Positions 8,216-17,620 of a DNA stretch of 64,000 nt are shown piece after piece; positions within the stretch are counted from its first letter, which is position 1, and the number at the start of each line of letters is the position of its first letter. The notes under the pieces were generated by a model, which saw nothing but the letters and a program-made list of their open reading frames with translations, made no database searches and was not told where the DNA came from. The DNA comes from Spirulina sp034932185 (GTDB lineage Bacteria > Cyanobacteriota > Cyanobacteriia > Cyanobacteriales > Spirulinaceae), in the NCBI RefSeq assembly GCF_034932185.1, contig NZ_JAYGHW010000096.1, positions 1-64,000 of the forward strand, read 5' to 3'. A program made the position numbers and the translations under genes.

Positions 8216-8670
8216 AAAATTATTGTATTAAGGGGTTTGTTACATTAACTGCCTATTTTTGGGCATTTCCTTGGGGGATTTTGCCCCTTAGTAATAAGAT
8301 TTAACAAAAATTTCCGATTCCTGTTGGGGAATTATGACGATGGCAGAACAGAAGAACTATCTGGGTTTTAGATTTAAAAGTATGGGTTAGGCGATGCTCC
8401 AAGGGAGCAGTTGCGCCAACACCCCCAATTCCCATCCATTGGCCGTTGACCTAGAAAATGGAACGGTTAGAATAGAAAAATTCTCCCCTCAGATTTAATT
8501 TGCGTCTTACTGATCAGAGGTTACATCTGGCGTAACCCGTCGCGTTTCTACGCCCACAGCACATCCCCCCTGGAAATCCACCATACATCCTCCCAGCAGT
8601 TTAGGGGATGCAAGGGTGTGGGTTTTAACGTGGGGCTACATATTCAACGATTCACAGCTAACAATTGATC
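8216..8670. other. Gene-free divergent intergenic region
   Basis: 455 bp between hemA (leftward) and the DUF11 gene (rightward). It must carry both promoters. I see no RNA gene, no palindromic repeat of the families found elsewhere and no ORF with coding character. No confident -35/-10 pair is called. Confidence 0.5.
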
Positions 8671-9597
8671 ATGAGTGGGAAGGGAAGTCGATATCAGCGG
8701 GGTAGCTGGCTCGGGCTAGCAGTCCTGGCCTTGGCGATCGCCTTGCTTTGGGGCATGGCCAGCGGAACAGCGATGGAAATTCGCAACACGGCAACGGCTC
8801 AGGGGGATAACCTCCCGGCGGTGGTGATCTCTAATCCGACGAGTTTCACCGCAGCCCCCGCGCAATTGGAGTTAATCAAAACCGCTGACCGGGCCGCCGC
8901 CGAGCCGGGGGATACTGCCGTTTATCGACTCATATTGCGCAATACAGGTTCCTCAACGGCGCAAAATATTGCGATTACCGATCAATTGCCCCTCGGGGTA
9001 AACTTCCTAGCCGCTTCGGTACAGGGCATCCTTACCCAAGGGGGCCAGAGCAATGCGATCGCCCTTGAAGTGACGAGTGAGCAGCGGTTGATCACGTTTC
9101 GCTATGGGCAACTTCCCCCCAGAGCAACGCTCACCATTGTTTACGCAGCCCTGATTACCCCCGATGCGGTGCGGGGCAATGGCCGTAATATCGCCCAAGA
9201 AAGCCGGAGCAATATGGCCAGCTATGTGATGGCGATCCGGCCGGGGATTTTGGCGGATTGTGGTACGTTGATCGGTCGGGTGTTTGAAGATCGCAATTTT
9301 GATGGGGAACAGCAACGGGGCGAGCCGGGGATACCAGGGGCGATCGTTTTTCTGAATAACGGTAATCGGATCACCACAGACCCAGAGGGTTTGTTTTCCA
9401 TGGCCAATGTGTTGGCCGGCCAACATCTGGGGACATTGGATCTCAGCAGTGTTCCCGGCTATACCCTGGCCCCGAATCATTACGTTTTAGAGCGCAATAG
9501 TCTGGCTCGTTGGGTACGTTTGGAGCCGGGTGGTTTGGCCCGCATGAATTTTGCTGTGATGCCCCTCACTGAACCCGCTGCAACCCCCGAACTATGA
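8671..9597 (+). CDS. Secreted DUF11 / SdrD-like repeat protein
   Basis: 308 residues from ATG 8671; an in-frame TTG sits two codons upstream. Residues about 10-35 are a hydrophobic signal or anchor (GLAVLALAIALLWGMASG). Residues about 70-165 are a DUF11 'conserved repeat domain' (LIKTADRAAAEPGDTAVYRL, DQLPLGVNFLAASV, ATLTIVYAALI). Residues about 195-270 are an SdrD B-like/CNA-B-like fold (GRVFEDRNFDGEQQRGEPGI, followed by PGAIVFLNNGN). It is likely an exported beta-sandwich surface or periplasmic protein. The stop overlaps the next start (ATGA at 9594-9597), so it is coupled to the large barrel protein and probably works with it. Confidence 0.75.
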   Translation: MSGKGSRYQRGSWLGLAVLALAIALLWGMASGTAMEIRNTATAQGDNLPAVVISNPTSFTAAPAQLELIKTADRAAAEPGDTAVYRLILRNTGSSTAQNIAITDQLPLGVNFLAASVQGILTQGGQSNAIALEVTSEQRLITFRYGQLPPRATLTIVYAALITPDAVRGNGRNIAQESRSNMASYVMAIRPGILADCGTLIGRVFEDRNFDGEQQRGEPGIPGAIVFLNNGNRITTDPEGLFSMANVLAGQHLGTLDLSSVPGYTLAPNHYVLERNSLARWVRLEPGGLARMNFAVMPLTEPAATPEL

Positions 9598-12500
9598 ACG
9601 ATAACCTTCCTCCTCTAGAACCTGTAGGGGCGAAAAGTTTAAACCTTTCGTCCTCCTCCCCTGCTCTACCTTGGCTGTGTTTAACCCAGACGCTCCCGAT
9701 TTTGTTGTTAGGAGGGGCGTTGCCGCTCGTGGCGATCCCTGCATGGGCAGAAGAGGGGGCTGATCCGGCCGCAAGTCCAGAAGTGGCCCCACCGCCCCCC
9801 GTGGCAGCCGTTGCACCGCCTCCGGTTCAAGCTCCACCCCCTGCTCCGCCCCCGGTGAAAGCGGAACCGAAAGCAATTCCCACCCCCCCCATTCAATCTG
9901 TAGGGGCGAAAAATGTTTCGCCGCCACCGCCGCCGGTTAAAGCAACACCCAAGGCCATACCAACTCCGCCCCCGGCTCCTGTGGCGAAAACGCCGCCGCC
10001 TCCCCCTCCAGTTAAACCGGAACCCAAGACGATCCAGGCCCCGCCCCCCCCACCTGTGGTCAAAACGCCGCCACCTCCCCCGATGCCAGCGGTTCAACCT
10101 GTTGCGCCTCCTCCGGCGGCTTTGCCGCCTGTGGTGGAACAATCCCCCGGCCTGCCCTTAGAGGAGTTAGTGGGGCGTGAGGAAATCAGCCCTGAGGCAG
10201 GGGTGATCCCCATCGTTCCCGTTAATCCGCCAAAACTTTTACCGCCCGCCGCTGAACCTCAACAAGAGCAGATCCCTGCTAACGAATCCATCACGCCTAC
10301 CATTGAGGCTGATTTAGAATCAGCAGAGCTTCCCCCAGAAATTGCCCCTAGCTTAGGATCTGAGGCGATTGGCGATATTGCACCGATCGCCCCTACCATT
10401 GAGGCCGAACGACAAACCCTTGAGGACACTGCACCCATTGCCGCAGAAATCCCGACCTATGGGGAAGAGGTGCAAGGTTTAGCGGTGGATGAATGGAGCG
10501 ATGTGCTGATCTCAGATCGCCCCTCTACCCTCACCCCTGAACAAAAAAAGGAACTGAAACAACTTCAGGCCGAAGTGGGGGACTTTTTCAGTGATTCTGA
10601 ACCGCCACCGCCCCAGGAATTACAACCCCTGTTTGATCTCAACGCATCGCCCTTAGATGGGGAGCAGGAAAGTAGGGGCGCAACGCTTGCGCCCTCCACA
10701 ACGCCTGCGCCCGCTTCCCCTGAGGAAATCGAGATCCCAGTGATTCCCCCCGCTGATTCCCCCGAAACTCCTGTATTGCTAGAAAATACCCCCACAGACT
10801 TACAGGAAAAACTGCAACTGGAAATTTTCCCCGTGGATAGTCCCCTCGTCGCCGCCGATGGCCGCTCGACGCTGGCCCTAGAGGGAAGGATTCGCAATGC
10901 CCAAGGGGAACTAATCAGTGAACCGCGCACCGTCACCCTCACCAGTAGTGCGGGGGAATTTGTCGGGGATGATGGCGAGCCGGATCACCCCGGTTTTCAA
11001 GTGGAGGCGATCGCCGGTCGTTTTCAGGCTTGGTTACGGTCTAGCTTAGAGGCCCAACGGGTACAGATTCGCGCTGCCCTCAATACCCTAACCGAACCCG
11101 CCCCGGGCCGCGCCCCCGTTCCCGTTGCTGAACCCGTAGAAGCCTTCACCACCGTTCAATTCACCACGGATTTACGCCCCTCCATTGTGTCGGGCTTAGT
11201 CAGTTTTCGCGTCGGCCCCCAGGGGACAAACTTTTGGGGGAGTCGGCGGGATTTTCTCGCGCCGGAGAGCATTGGCCGGGTGACGACGGATTTAGAGGGG
11301 TCGGTGTTTGCCATGGGAGCCAGTAAAGATTGGTTGTTAACCTTGGCCTACGATAGCGATCGCCCCCTCAATGAAACCTGCGACGGCATTTCGCGCCTGT
11401 TTCGCAGTCCTCAACATTGCGAACAAAGTTACCCTGTCTATGGGGATAGTTCCACCGTCGATTACCTCACCCCTTCTACAGATCATTTCTATGTGCGAAT
11501 GGAACGCACCCTCCCCGTTCCTGGTGCAGAGCCGGATTATTTAATGTGGGGGGATTACCACACCACAGAATTCGCCCGCCCTTCCCAAACTTTCACGGCC
11601 AATGTGCGTCAACTCCACGGTTTTAAGGGCAATTACAATCTGGGCAATTTGCAAATCTCAGCCCTCTATAGTGCCGATATTGAAGGATTTCAACGGGATG
11701 CGATCGCCCCCGATGGTACGAGCGGCTATTACTTCCTCTCCCGGCGGCGGATCATCCCCGGTAGCGAAAACGTCTTTTTAGAACAGGCTTCCCTAGAAGA
11801 GCCGGGATTAGTGACGGAGCGCCAAGCCATGCAACGGGGCCCCGATTATGAAATTGATTATGATCGCGGCACATTATTATTTCGTCGTCCCGTGGAGCGA
11901 TTGCAAAACGATCTATTCAATGCCGCACTTTTACAGCAAATTCTTGTCACCTACCAATACGAAGGAGAAACCACCCCCGACACGAATATTTTTGCCGGTC
12001 GCACTCAATATAACCTCTCACGGGATTTCCAAAACCCCAGTTGGTTAGGGTTCACCTATTGGCAGGAAAACCGAGGAGCCTATCAGTTTGAACAGTATGG
12101 GGGCGATGTGCAACTCCCCTTTAAAAACGGTCTCTTTACCGCTGAATACGCCCGCAGCGAAACCAATCGTCCTGAATTCCCCGGCACAGGAACCGCGCTG
12201 CGATTCAAGCTCACCAAACAACTCACCCGCGCCCTCCGCTTCAATGCTGACTACACCAGCGTCAGCCCCGGCTTTAGCAACGATGCCACCACCTCCTTTC
12301 AACCGGGCCAAACCCGCTACGGCATAGATTTCACCGCTCAACTGGATGCAATCACCGGAGCAAGGGCAAGCTATACCTACGAAGCCAATACCGGCCTTGC
12401 GCCCTTGGCCAGCACCGACCCCCTCGATCTCTTCGATACCAACCTGATCCCCTCCTGGCAACGCCTCAGTTTTGCGCCCCTTAATAATGAAACCCGCACA

Positions 12501-13859
12501 TTGCGCATCGGCTTGAATCGCAAAATCGGCACAGTGCAAACCCAGTGGGAATTGGTAAACCGGGTACGGGCAGATCATGCTAATCCGGAATTAAGTAGTG
12601 ATGCTTCCCAATTGATTAGCAACATCATTGCCCCCCTAAGTTCCCGCCTCACCTTCCGCGCCCAAAATGAACTCAATTTAGGCCATGGCAACCTCAACCC
12701 CATCTATCCCACCCGCACCACCTTAGGGCTAAATTGGGCGGCGATGCCTGGCGTAGATCTCCGCTTGGCCCGTCAATTTAGTAATGGCGGTCTATTTGGT
12801 GATAATGCCGTCACCCGTTTTGATACGGTGGTGACTCGCCAACTGTGGGGCAATACGGATATTACCGGCCGTTACTCGATTTTGGGGGGGATTAACGGCT
12901 GGATGGGTCAGGGGGCGGTGGGGTTAAATCATCGCTGGGTGATTGCGCCGGGATTGCGGGCCAATGTGGGTTATGAACGGGTCTTAAATGATCTATTTGG
13001 CTCAACGGCGGCGGGAGAACGGTTTGCTCAGGGCATTGCCACGGGGCAAACGGCGGCCTCTTTGGGCTTTTTTGGCGGGGAATCCTACCATGGGGCGTTA
13101 GAGTTTACACCTAATGAGGATTGGCAGGCTTCGGCGCGGTTTGAGCGGCGGGTGAGTCGGGCGGGAACCAATATGGTGCTAGGGGCAGCGGCAACGGGAA
13201 AAATTACCCCCGCGTTAACGACGTTATTGCGGTTTCAACAGGCCAGTTCTGCCAATGGTTTATTGGAAGGATTACCGGATACGGTGAATTTAAAATTGGG
13301 GTTAGCCTATCGTGATCCAGAAAGCGATCGCTTCAATGCCCTGCTCAGTTATGAATATCGCCGCAATCCCGGCAGTATCCCCGAAACCCTCTTATTTGGC
13401 ACGGGAACCCAAAGCCGAGATCATACCCTCGCAGTGGAAATGATCTATGCCCCCGATTGGCGTTGGGAGTTTTACACGAAATACGCTTTGCGCTCTAGTC
13501 AGACGGATTTGGCACAAAATTTCAGCAATCGCAGCGCTCTCCATTTTGGGCAAATGCGGGCAACGTACCGTTTTGATTATCGCTACGATGTGACGGTGGA
13601 AGGGCGGGTGATTGGTCAACCGGCGGCGGGATTTACGGAATTGGGCAGTGCGTTGGAGTTGGGTTATCATCTCACGCCGGATCTGCGGTTTGCCTTGGGC
13701 TACAGTTTTGGCGGGGTGCGCGATCGCGATTTTGGTAGTTATCGGGGCGATGGGGGGATCTATTTTGGCATCAGTATGAAGGTGAATGAGTTGCTACGGA
13801 GTTTTGGCCGTCAGGAGCCTGTTATTAATACCGAGGTTGATAGTGGAAGCAATCCGTGA
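9594..13859 (+). CDS. Large proline-rich putative outer-membrane beta-barrel protein
   Basis: 1421 residues. A hydrophobic signal peptide lies about residues 28-52 (ending AWAEE). Then about 55-185 is extremely proline-rich with repeated VKxxPKxIPTPP-like units, and about 185-400 is acidic and proline-rich. About 405-510 is an Ig-like domain (SPLVAADGRSTLALEGRIRN). The last 850 residues are rich in alternating aromatic/polar strands (TGRYSILGGINGWMGQGAVG, RFNALLSYEYRR, LELGYHLTPDLRFALGYSF), as in outer-membrane barrels. Export or display of the coupled DUF11 protein is possible, but this is inference. Three interspersed palindromes lie in frame in the linker. Confidence 0.7.
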   Translation: MNDNLPPLEPVGAKSLNLSSSSPALPWLCLTQTLPILLLGGALPLVAIPAWAEEGADPAASPEVAPPPPVAAVAPPPVQAPPPAPPPVKAEPKAIPTPPIQSVGAKNVSPPPPPVKATPKAIPTPPPAPVAKTPPPPPPVKPEPKTIQAPPPPPVVKTPPPPPMPAVQPVAPPPAALPPVVEQSPGLPLEELVGREEISPEAGVIPIVPVNPPKLLPPAAEPQQEQIPANESITPTIEADLESAELPPEIAPSLGSEAIGDIAPIAPTIEAERQTLEDTAPIAAEIPTYGEEVQGLAVDEWSDVLISDRPSTLTPEQKKELKQLQAEVGDFFSDSEPPPPQELQPLFDLNASPLDGEQESRGATLAPSTTPAPASPEEIEIPVIPPADSPETPVLLENTPTDLQEKLQLEIFPVDSPLVAADGRSTLALEGRIRNAQGELISEPRTVTLTSSAGEFVGDDGEPDHPGFQVEAIAGRFQAWLRSSLEAQRVQIRAALNTLTEPAPGRAPVPVAEPVEAFTTVQFTTDLRPSIVSGLVSFRVGPQGTNFWGSRRDFLAPESIGRVTTDLEGSVFAMGASKDWLLTLAYDSDRPLNETCDGISRLFRSPQHCEQSYPVYGDSSTVDYLTPSTDHFYVRMERTLPVPGAEPDYLMWGDYHTTEFARPSQTFTANVRQLHGFKGNYNLGNLQISALYSADIEGFQRDAIAPDGTSGYYFLSRRRIIPGSENVFLEQASLEEPGLVTERQAMQRGPDYEIDYDRGTLLFRRPVERLQNDLFNAALLQQILVTYQYEGETTPDTNIFAGRTQYNLSRDFQNPSWLGFTYWQENRGAYQFEQYGGDVQLPFKNGLFTAEYARSETNRPEFPGTGTALRFKLTKQLTRALRFNADYTSVSPGFSNDATTSFQPGQTRYGIDFTAQLDAITGARASYTYEANTGLAPLASTDPLDLFDTNLIPSWQRLSFAPLNNETRTLRIGLNRKIGTVQTQWELVNRVRADHANPELSSDASQLISNIIAPLSSRLTFRAQNELNLGHGNLNPIYPTRTTLGLNWAAMPGVDLRLARQFSNGGLFGDNAVTRFDTVVTRQLWGNTDITGRYSILGGINGWMGQGAVGLNHRWVIAPGLRANVGYERVLNDLFGSTAAGERFAQGIATGQTAASLGFFGGESYHGALEFTPNEDWQASARFERRVSRAGTNMVLGAAATGKITPALTTLLRFQQASSANGLLEGLPDTVNLKLGLAYRDPESDRFNALLSYEYRRNPGSIPETLLFGTGTQSRDHTLAVEMIYAPDWRWEFYTKYALRSSQTDLAQNFSNRSALHFGQMRATYRFDYRYDVTVEGRVIGQPAAGFTELGSALELGYHLTPDLRFALGYSFGGVRDRDFGSYRGDGGIYFGISMKVNELLRSFGRQEPVINTEVDSGSNP
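9624..9650 (+). repeat. In-frame copy of the GGGGCGAAAA palindrome
   Basis: GTAGGGGCGAAAAGTTTAAA and the bases after it form a degenerate copy of the interspersed palindrome found between genes elsewhere. Here it encodes VGAKSLNLS ahead of the signal peptide of the barrel protein. Confidence 0.6.
9900..9922 (+). repeat. Second in-frame GGGGCGAAAA palindrome
   Basis: GTAGGGGCGAAAAATGTTTC and following CGCC, an almost perfect copy of the intergenic palindrome, here encoding VGAKNVSP in the proline-rich region. Confidence 0.7.
10672..10697 (+). repeat. In-frame GGGCGCAACGCTTGCGCCC palindrome
   Basis: 26 bp identical to the intergenic copy at 2218-2243, encoding SRGATLAPS in the linker of the barrel protein. 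The identity between a coding and a non-coding copy argues that this repeat moves or spreads as DNA. Confidence 0.85.
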
Positions 13860-13913
13860 TAGCCTACCCATTCATTGATCATTCCTAAAGAATCCAAAAA
13901 CAAAAAAATAGTC

Positions 13914-14138
13914 ATGCAAGAGCAACATCCAAGTTTATTTGGTTTAAATAATTGTAATCGAGATTTTTTAATGAAAGAATCTTGGGGAAAGAATCAATTT
14001 AATTCTTCGTTTCCCGTAGCTTTGTGCTGCTATTTACATCACAAAGGCTTTTTGGCAAATTATCTTAAAATAAAAAATGGTGTGCTTGCTCATGAAGGAT
14101 TATCAATAGTCTTCAACTCTCCGGAGCTTTTTGAATGA
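13914..14138 (+). pseudogene. Truncated restriction endonuclease N-terminus (HindVP-like, probable)
   Basis: 74 codons from ATG 13914; a TTG 13 codons upstream is an alternative start. The segment PSLFGLNNCNRDFLMKESWG followed by KNQFNSSFPVALCCYL resembles, from memory, the N-terminus of the HindVP/HgiDI type II endonuclease family (usually several hundred residues). The frame then stops at TGATGA, exactly over the start of the methyltransferase gene. Much of the enzyme, including any catalytic site, is therefore missing. A and T are markedly more frequent than in the flanking genes, a sign of transfer. Alternative: a short genuine protein of unknown function coupled to the methyltransferase. 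Confidence 0.55.
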
Positions 14139-15109
14139 TGAAGTGTGTCGATCTTTTTTCCGGTTGTGGAGGATTATCTTTGGGCTTTGAGAAAGCAGGA
14201 TTTGATGTTGTTCAAGCCTTTGATAATTGGGAGCCTGCTATTGATGTATACAAAAAGAATTTTAGCCATCCTATTTTTAAATTAGATTTAACTGATGAAG
14301 ATACGGCAACTCAAATCATTAAAGGACTGCAACCAGACCTAATTATGGGTGGCCCACCTTGTCAGGATTTTTCCAGTGCAGGAAAACGAGATCTATCACT
14401 GGGTAGAGCAAATTTAACCTATCATTTCACAAATATAGTTTGCGGTGTCAGGCCGACTTGGTTTGTAATGGAAAATGTTGAGCAAATCAAAAAAAGTCAT
14501 ATTTTGCGAGAAATTGTGATCAAATTACAAAATGAAGGATACGGTTTATCCGCAGTTATATTAGATGCGTCATATTGCGGAGTACCTCAATCAAGAATTA
14601 GATTTTTTCTAATTGGCTATTTAAATGATGGGCATAATCAATTAAATTCATTATTTAAACAGCGTTTATCGCATAAACCAATGACAATTAAAAATTATTT
14701 AGGGGATAGTTTGGGTATTGAGTTTTATTATCGGCATCCTAGAAATTATAATCGACGTGGCGTTTTTTCAATTAATGAACCTAGCCCTACCGTTAGGGGT
14801 GTTAATCGCCCGGTTCCTTCTGGCTATAAATTAAATTCATGTGATCCTCAAGGTTTAGATCTAACAACGATTAGACCATTAACTACAATTGAGCGAAGTT
14901 ATATCCAAACGTTTCCAAAGTCTTTCTATTTTGAAGGAACCAAAACTAATCTTGAGCAAATGATTGGTAATGCAGTACCTGTAAATTTAGCAAAATTTGT
15001 TGCCGATACTATCAATATTTATATCAATGAAGGTGTTCAGAGAGAGCTTACACTTTTTGAGTTAGATAATGATTTTGAAATACCCAAAAAAGTGCTCCAT
15101 CGAACCTAG
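14135..15109 (+). CDS. DNA (cytosine-5-)-methyltransferase
   Basis: 324 residues starting at either of two adjacent ATGs. The ordered C5-MTase motifs are present: I (VDLFSGCGGLSLGFEKAGF), IV with the catalytic cysteine (GGPPCQDFSSAGKR, near 74-87), VI (WFVMENVEQIKK), VIII (QSRIRFFLIGY), a short target-recognition region around 175-225, and IX/X (PTVRGVNRP, QMIGNAVPVNLAKF). The protein looks intact, so the genome is probably methylated at one site. If the neighbour is HindVP-like the site would be GRCGYC (inference). Codon use is AT-rich and unlike the flanking genes. It converges on the dynamin gene through a hairpin. Confidence 0.93.
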   Translation: MMKCVDLFSGCGGLSLGFEKAGFDVVQAFDNWEPAIDVYKKNFSHPIFKLDLTDEDTATQIIKGLQPDLIMGGPPCQDFSSAGKRDLSLGRANLTYHFTNIVCGVRPTWFVMENVEQIKKSHILREIVIKLQNEGYGLSAVILDASYCGVPQSRIRFFLIGYLNDGHNQLNSLFKQRLSHKPMTIKNYLGDSLGIEFYYRHPRNYNRRGVFSINEPSPTVRGVNRPVPSGYKLNSCDPQGLDLTTIRPLTTIERSYIQTFPKSFYFEGTKTNLEQMIGNAVPVNLAKFVADTINIYINEGVQRELTLFELDNDFEIPKKVLHRT

Positions 15110-15136
15110 CTCATCTCGCAAAAAAAGAAAAGGGGG

Positions 15137-15160
15137 AGGGGCGAAAGATTTTTCGCCCCT
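15137..15160. terminator. Bidirectional terminator-like palindrome
   Basis: GGGGCGAAAGATTTTTCGCC flanked by A and CCT forms a perfect-armed hairpin between the convergent methyltransferase and dynamin genes. It is a member of the interspersed GGGGCGAAAA family, so its termination role is positional inference. Confidence 0.55.
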
Positions 15161-15166
15161 AGGGGT

Positions 15167-17620
15167 TTAGAGGGTGGGTGCAGGATCGGATACTTCTGCT
15201 ACTTCTGCGCTGATCTCTGGCTCAATGACAGGGTATGGAACGGGAACCCCATCGGAGACGAGGGGCAGGCGTTTATCGTAGAGGTTGAAGGATTCTAGGC
15301 AATCGTTAATGCCGGCGATCGCCTCATTATAGATCTCAATTTTTTCCTCCACTGCCCCTAAATCCTGCTCATTTTGGGCGATTTTTAACTTGGCCTCCTC
15401 CTCTAGGGTGCGTTGGAGATGAGCGCGGGCTTGATCATACTGTTGGAGAATATTGAGGCTGTATGTTTCCGCAAAGGGCAAGACCTGGGTTTTGAGCATT
15501 TGGTTCATGGCTTGGCGGAAATTGCGCTGCACCGTTGCCTCAACTTTGGGTTGGAAATCCAATTGCAGTAATTGCCGGATCGCCGGTTCAGCGTTGACAA
15601 TACTTTCTGCCCCGTAGGTTTCGGAGGTTTGGTGCAGGGTTTGGCGGAATTGATAGATGGAGAATGTGCCTTCATCGTAGAAGCGGGGACTTTCACGCAC
15701 ATAGCGATCGCACTCCCGTTTTGCCTCATTGGTCATCAAAAGCAGCAATTTCTCCTCTAAACTTTTTAGCTGTTGTTCTAAACCGCCATCATTGCCCAAC
15801 AGCCGATAAAGTTCCCGGTAAGCCTCGGTTTTTTTGACGGACTCCAAAAGACGTTGACAGGAATTTTTGAGGACAATTTCGGAGAACTTGACCAGCACAT
15901 CTTCCAATTCATTGGCTAGCGTATACAATGCCTCCACCAAGACCGCCAAAAATGGAGCCGTAGCATTGCGGCGATGGCTTGCTGTTGCTTTTTTATAGGC
16001 ATTCAACACGGAAAAATAACGCAGCAATTCCTCCAAACGCTGTAGCATTTTGTTTTTCAGATCGTCAAAATCTTTCTCAAAATGAGCATCCTCATTGGCA
16101 ATGATGCGATTCACCTGATTGGCAAAATACTGCTCAAAGCTGTAACCGATATCCTTCAGCTTTTGATTGAGGCGATCCACTTCCCGTGCTTTCATTGCGT
16201 CAATTTCACGGGGTTCGCTGCTGAGACGCTGCCGCTGGTTTTGATAGTGCTTTTGTAAATCAATACAGATCGGTTGCAGATCATCAGCTAAGGCCGCAAA
16301 CAGTTGGGGGCGTTTCTCCGTGGTCAGGTAGCGGGTAATTCCTTGACGGAACGTTTCAATGCCGCTATCTTCGATTAGTTTTTCCAGTAAAGGATGGCCC
16401 CATTCCGTCAAAAGCCGTACATAATTTTCATTGGGGCTGTCATAACCATTGACGGAAACGAGGAAATTGCTGCGGGCCAACTTGCCAGAATTAGAGCAGT
16501 AGTTATTGAAACTGCTGACAAATTGCGGCGTTTGTTCCTCACCACCCAAGCTTTTCACCCTTTGGGCAAAAATCGAATCTAAACCGAACCGATCTACGCT
16601 GCTGGTTTGCTTAACTTGACTGCCATAAAATCCCAACAGGCCACTGGTTTTATAAATCCGGCTCGTGTCGCGGAAATCACTTTGAATTAATGCCTCCAAC
16701 CGTTGGCGCAATTCGTCATTATACCAAGTTTCATCGATGCGATTGAAAACATAAAAAACGCGGTCGCGAATACTGGGATTATCGCGCATTTTGTCCAACA
16801 GTTCCGTTTCTTCACTGGTCATATCCCCCGCTGAAGCCGGTTTTAATACCGTCACCACCGCTGAAGTATCAGAATGCTCAATTTTTTTATAGGTGAGTTG
16901 GGCATCCTTTTTAACCGGCGCATCAATGCCGGGCATATCCACCAACACATTGCCATCCTGTAATAGGGGATGATGGCAATAGTATTCCAACCGTTTCAAC
17001 ACCGCGCTATTGCTCCCCCGCCGCGCATAACTGGCGGCTTCGGTGAGGTTGGAGAAATTGAATTGCTCCATGGAATAGGTGGCACTTTGCACCGAATGGA
17101 TGCGATCGCGGTTGTGTTCGTAGCCTTCCAAAAGGAGGGCGAGGGCCTTCGCCTGTTTCGCCCGGTCGGATTTGGTTTCCCCCCCTTCTCGCTCAATAAT
17201 TTTCTGACAGCCCCCCTTGAGGAGGTCGCGGGCTGCGCCATCGTTAATGTTAATCGTGGCAATTTGGAGGCGATCGCACAACACTTGTAACTGTTCACGA
17301 ATTTCCACCTCACTGAGGAACGTCAGCACCACCCGCTCGGCGTTGGGTTCCGCATAATGGATATAACATTCCGTGCCGGTGGCGTGGCCCTCCGCACTGT
17401 AGAGCAATTCCCGCTCCAGGAGGGCATTGATCAGCATCGACTTCCCGGCACTGAAGGCCCCGGCAAAGACAATTTCAAACTTGGGGGCGATCGCTTTTTG
17501 CAAAGCAGTCTCGACGGCGGTGGTGTCGCGGCGCAGATCGGGATCCTGTTGCAAAAGTTCAAGAATACTACTCACTTGGGCATTGAGGTCAGCGCAAGCG
17601 GGATGTTGTTGGAGAGTCAT
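15167..17620 (-). CDS. Dynamin-like GTPase
   Basis: 817 residues from ATG 17620; an adjacent GTG is possible. GTPase domain: P-loop GAFSAGKSMLINALL near 54-68, switch Thr in HATGTECYIHY, G3 DMPGIDAPVKK near 233, G4 NRIDETWYND near 290. After it come long helical stretches with heptad character (about 450-800). Bacterial dynamin-like proteins remodel or tether membranes; the Nostoc BDLP is the model. No obvious paddle or transmembrane hairpin can be named, though VLVEALYTLANELEDVLVKF is hydrophobic. It stands alone between convergent and divergent neighbours, so its partner is not indicated. Confidence 0.85.
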   Translation of the reverse strand: MTLQQHPACADLNAQVSSILELLQQDPDLRRDTTAVETALQKAIAPKFEIVFAGAFSAGKSMLINALLERELLYSAEGHATGTECYIHYAEPNAERVVLTFLSEVEIREQLQVLCDRLQIATININDGAARDLLKGGCQKIIEREGGETKSDRAKQAKALALLLEGYEHNRDRIHSVQSATYSMEQFNFSNLTEAASYARRGSNSAVLKRLEYYCHHPLLQDGNVLVDMPGIDAPVKKDAQLTYKKIEHSDTSAVVTVLKPASAGDMTSEETELLDKMRDNPSIRDRVFYVFNRIDETWYNDELRQRLEALIQSDFRDTSRIYKTSGLLGFYGSQVKQTSSVDRFGLDSIFAQRVKSLGGEEQTPQFVSSFNNYCSNSGKLARSNFLVSVNGYDSPNENYVRLLTEWGHPLLEKLIEDSGIETFRQGITRYLTTEKRPQLFAALADDLQPICIDLQKHYQNQRQRLSSEPREIDAMKAREVDRLNQKLKDIGYSFEQYFANQVNRIIANEDAHFEKDFDDLKNKMLQRLEELLRYFSVLNAYKKATASHRRNATAPFLAVLVEALYTLANELEDVLVKFSEIVLKNSCQRLLESVKKTEAYRELYRLLGNDGGLEQQLKSLEEKLLLLMTNEAKRECDRYVRESPRFYDEGTFSIYQFRQTLHQTSETYGAESIVNAEPAIRQLLQLDFQPKVEATVQRNFRQAMNQMLKTQVLPFAETYSLNILQQYDQARAHLQRTLEEEAKLKIAQNEQDLGAVEEKIEIYNEAIAGINDCLESFNLYDKRLPLVSDGVPVPYPVIEPEISAEVAEVSDPAPTL

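Noticed and set aside
9007..9480. 157-codon minus-strand frame inside the DUF11 gene
   Set aside because: Opposite a protein with clear DUF11 and SdrD-like domains; no recognisable domain or start signals.
9708..10161. Arg- and Gly-rich frames over the proline-rich linker
   Set aside because: These are readings of a proline-codon tract in other frames or strands, without biological features.
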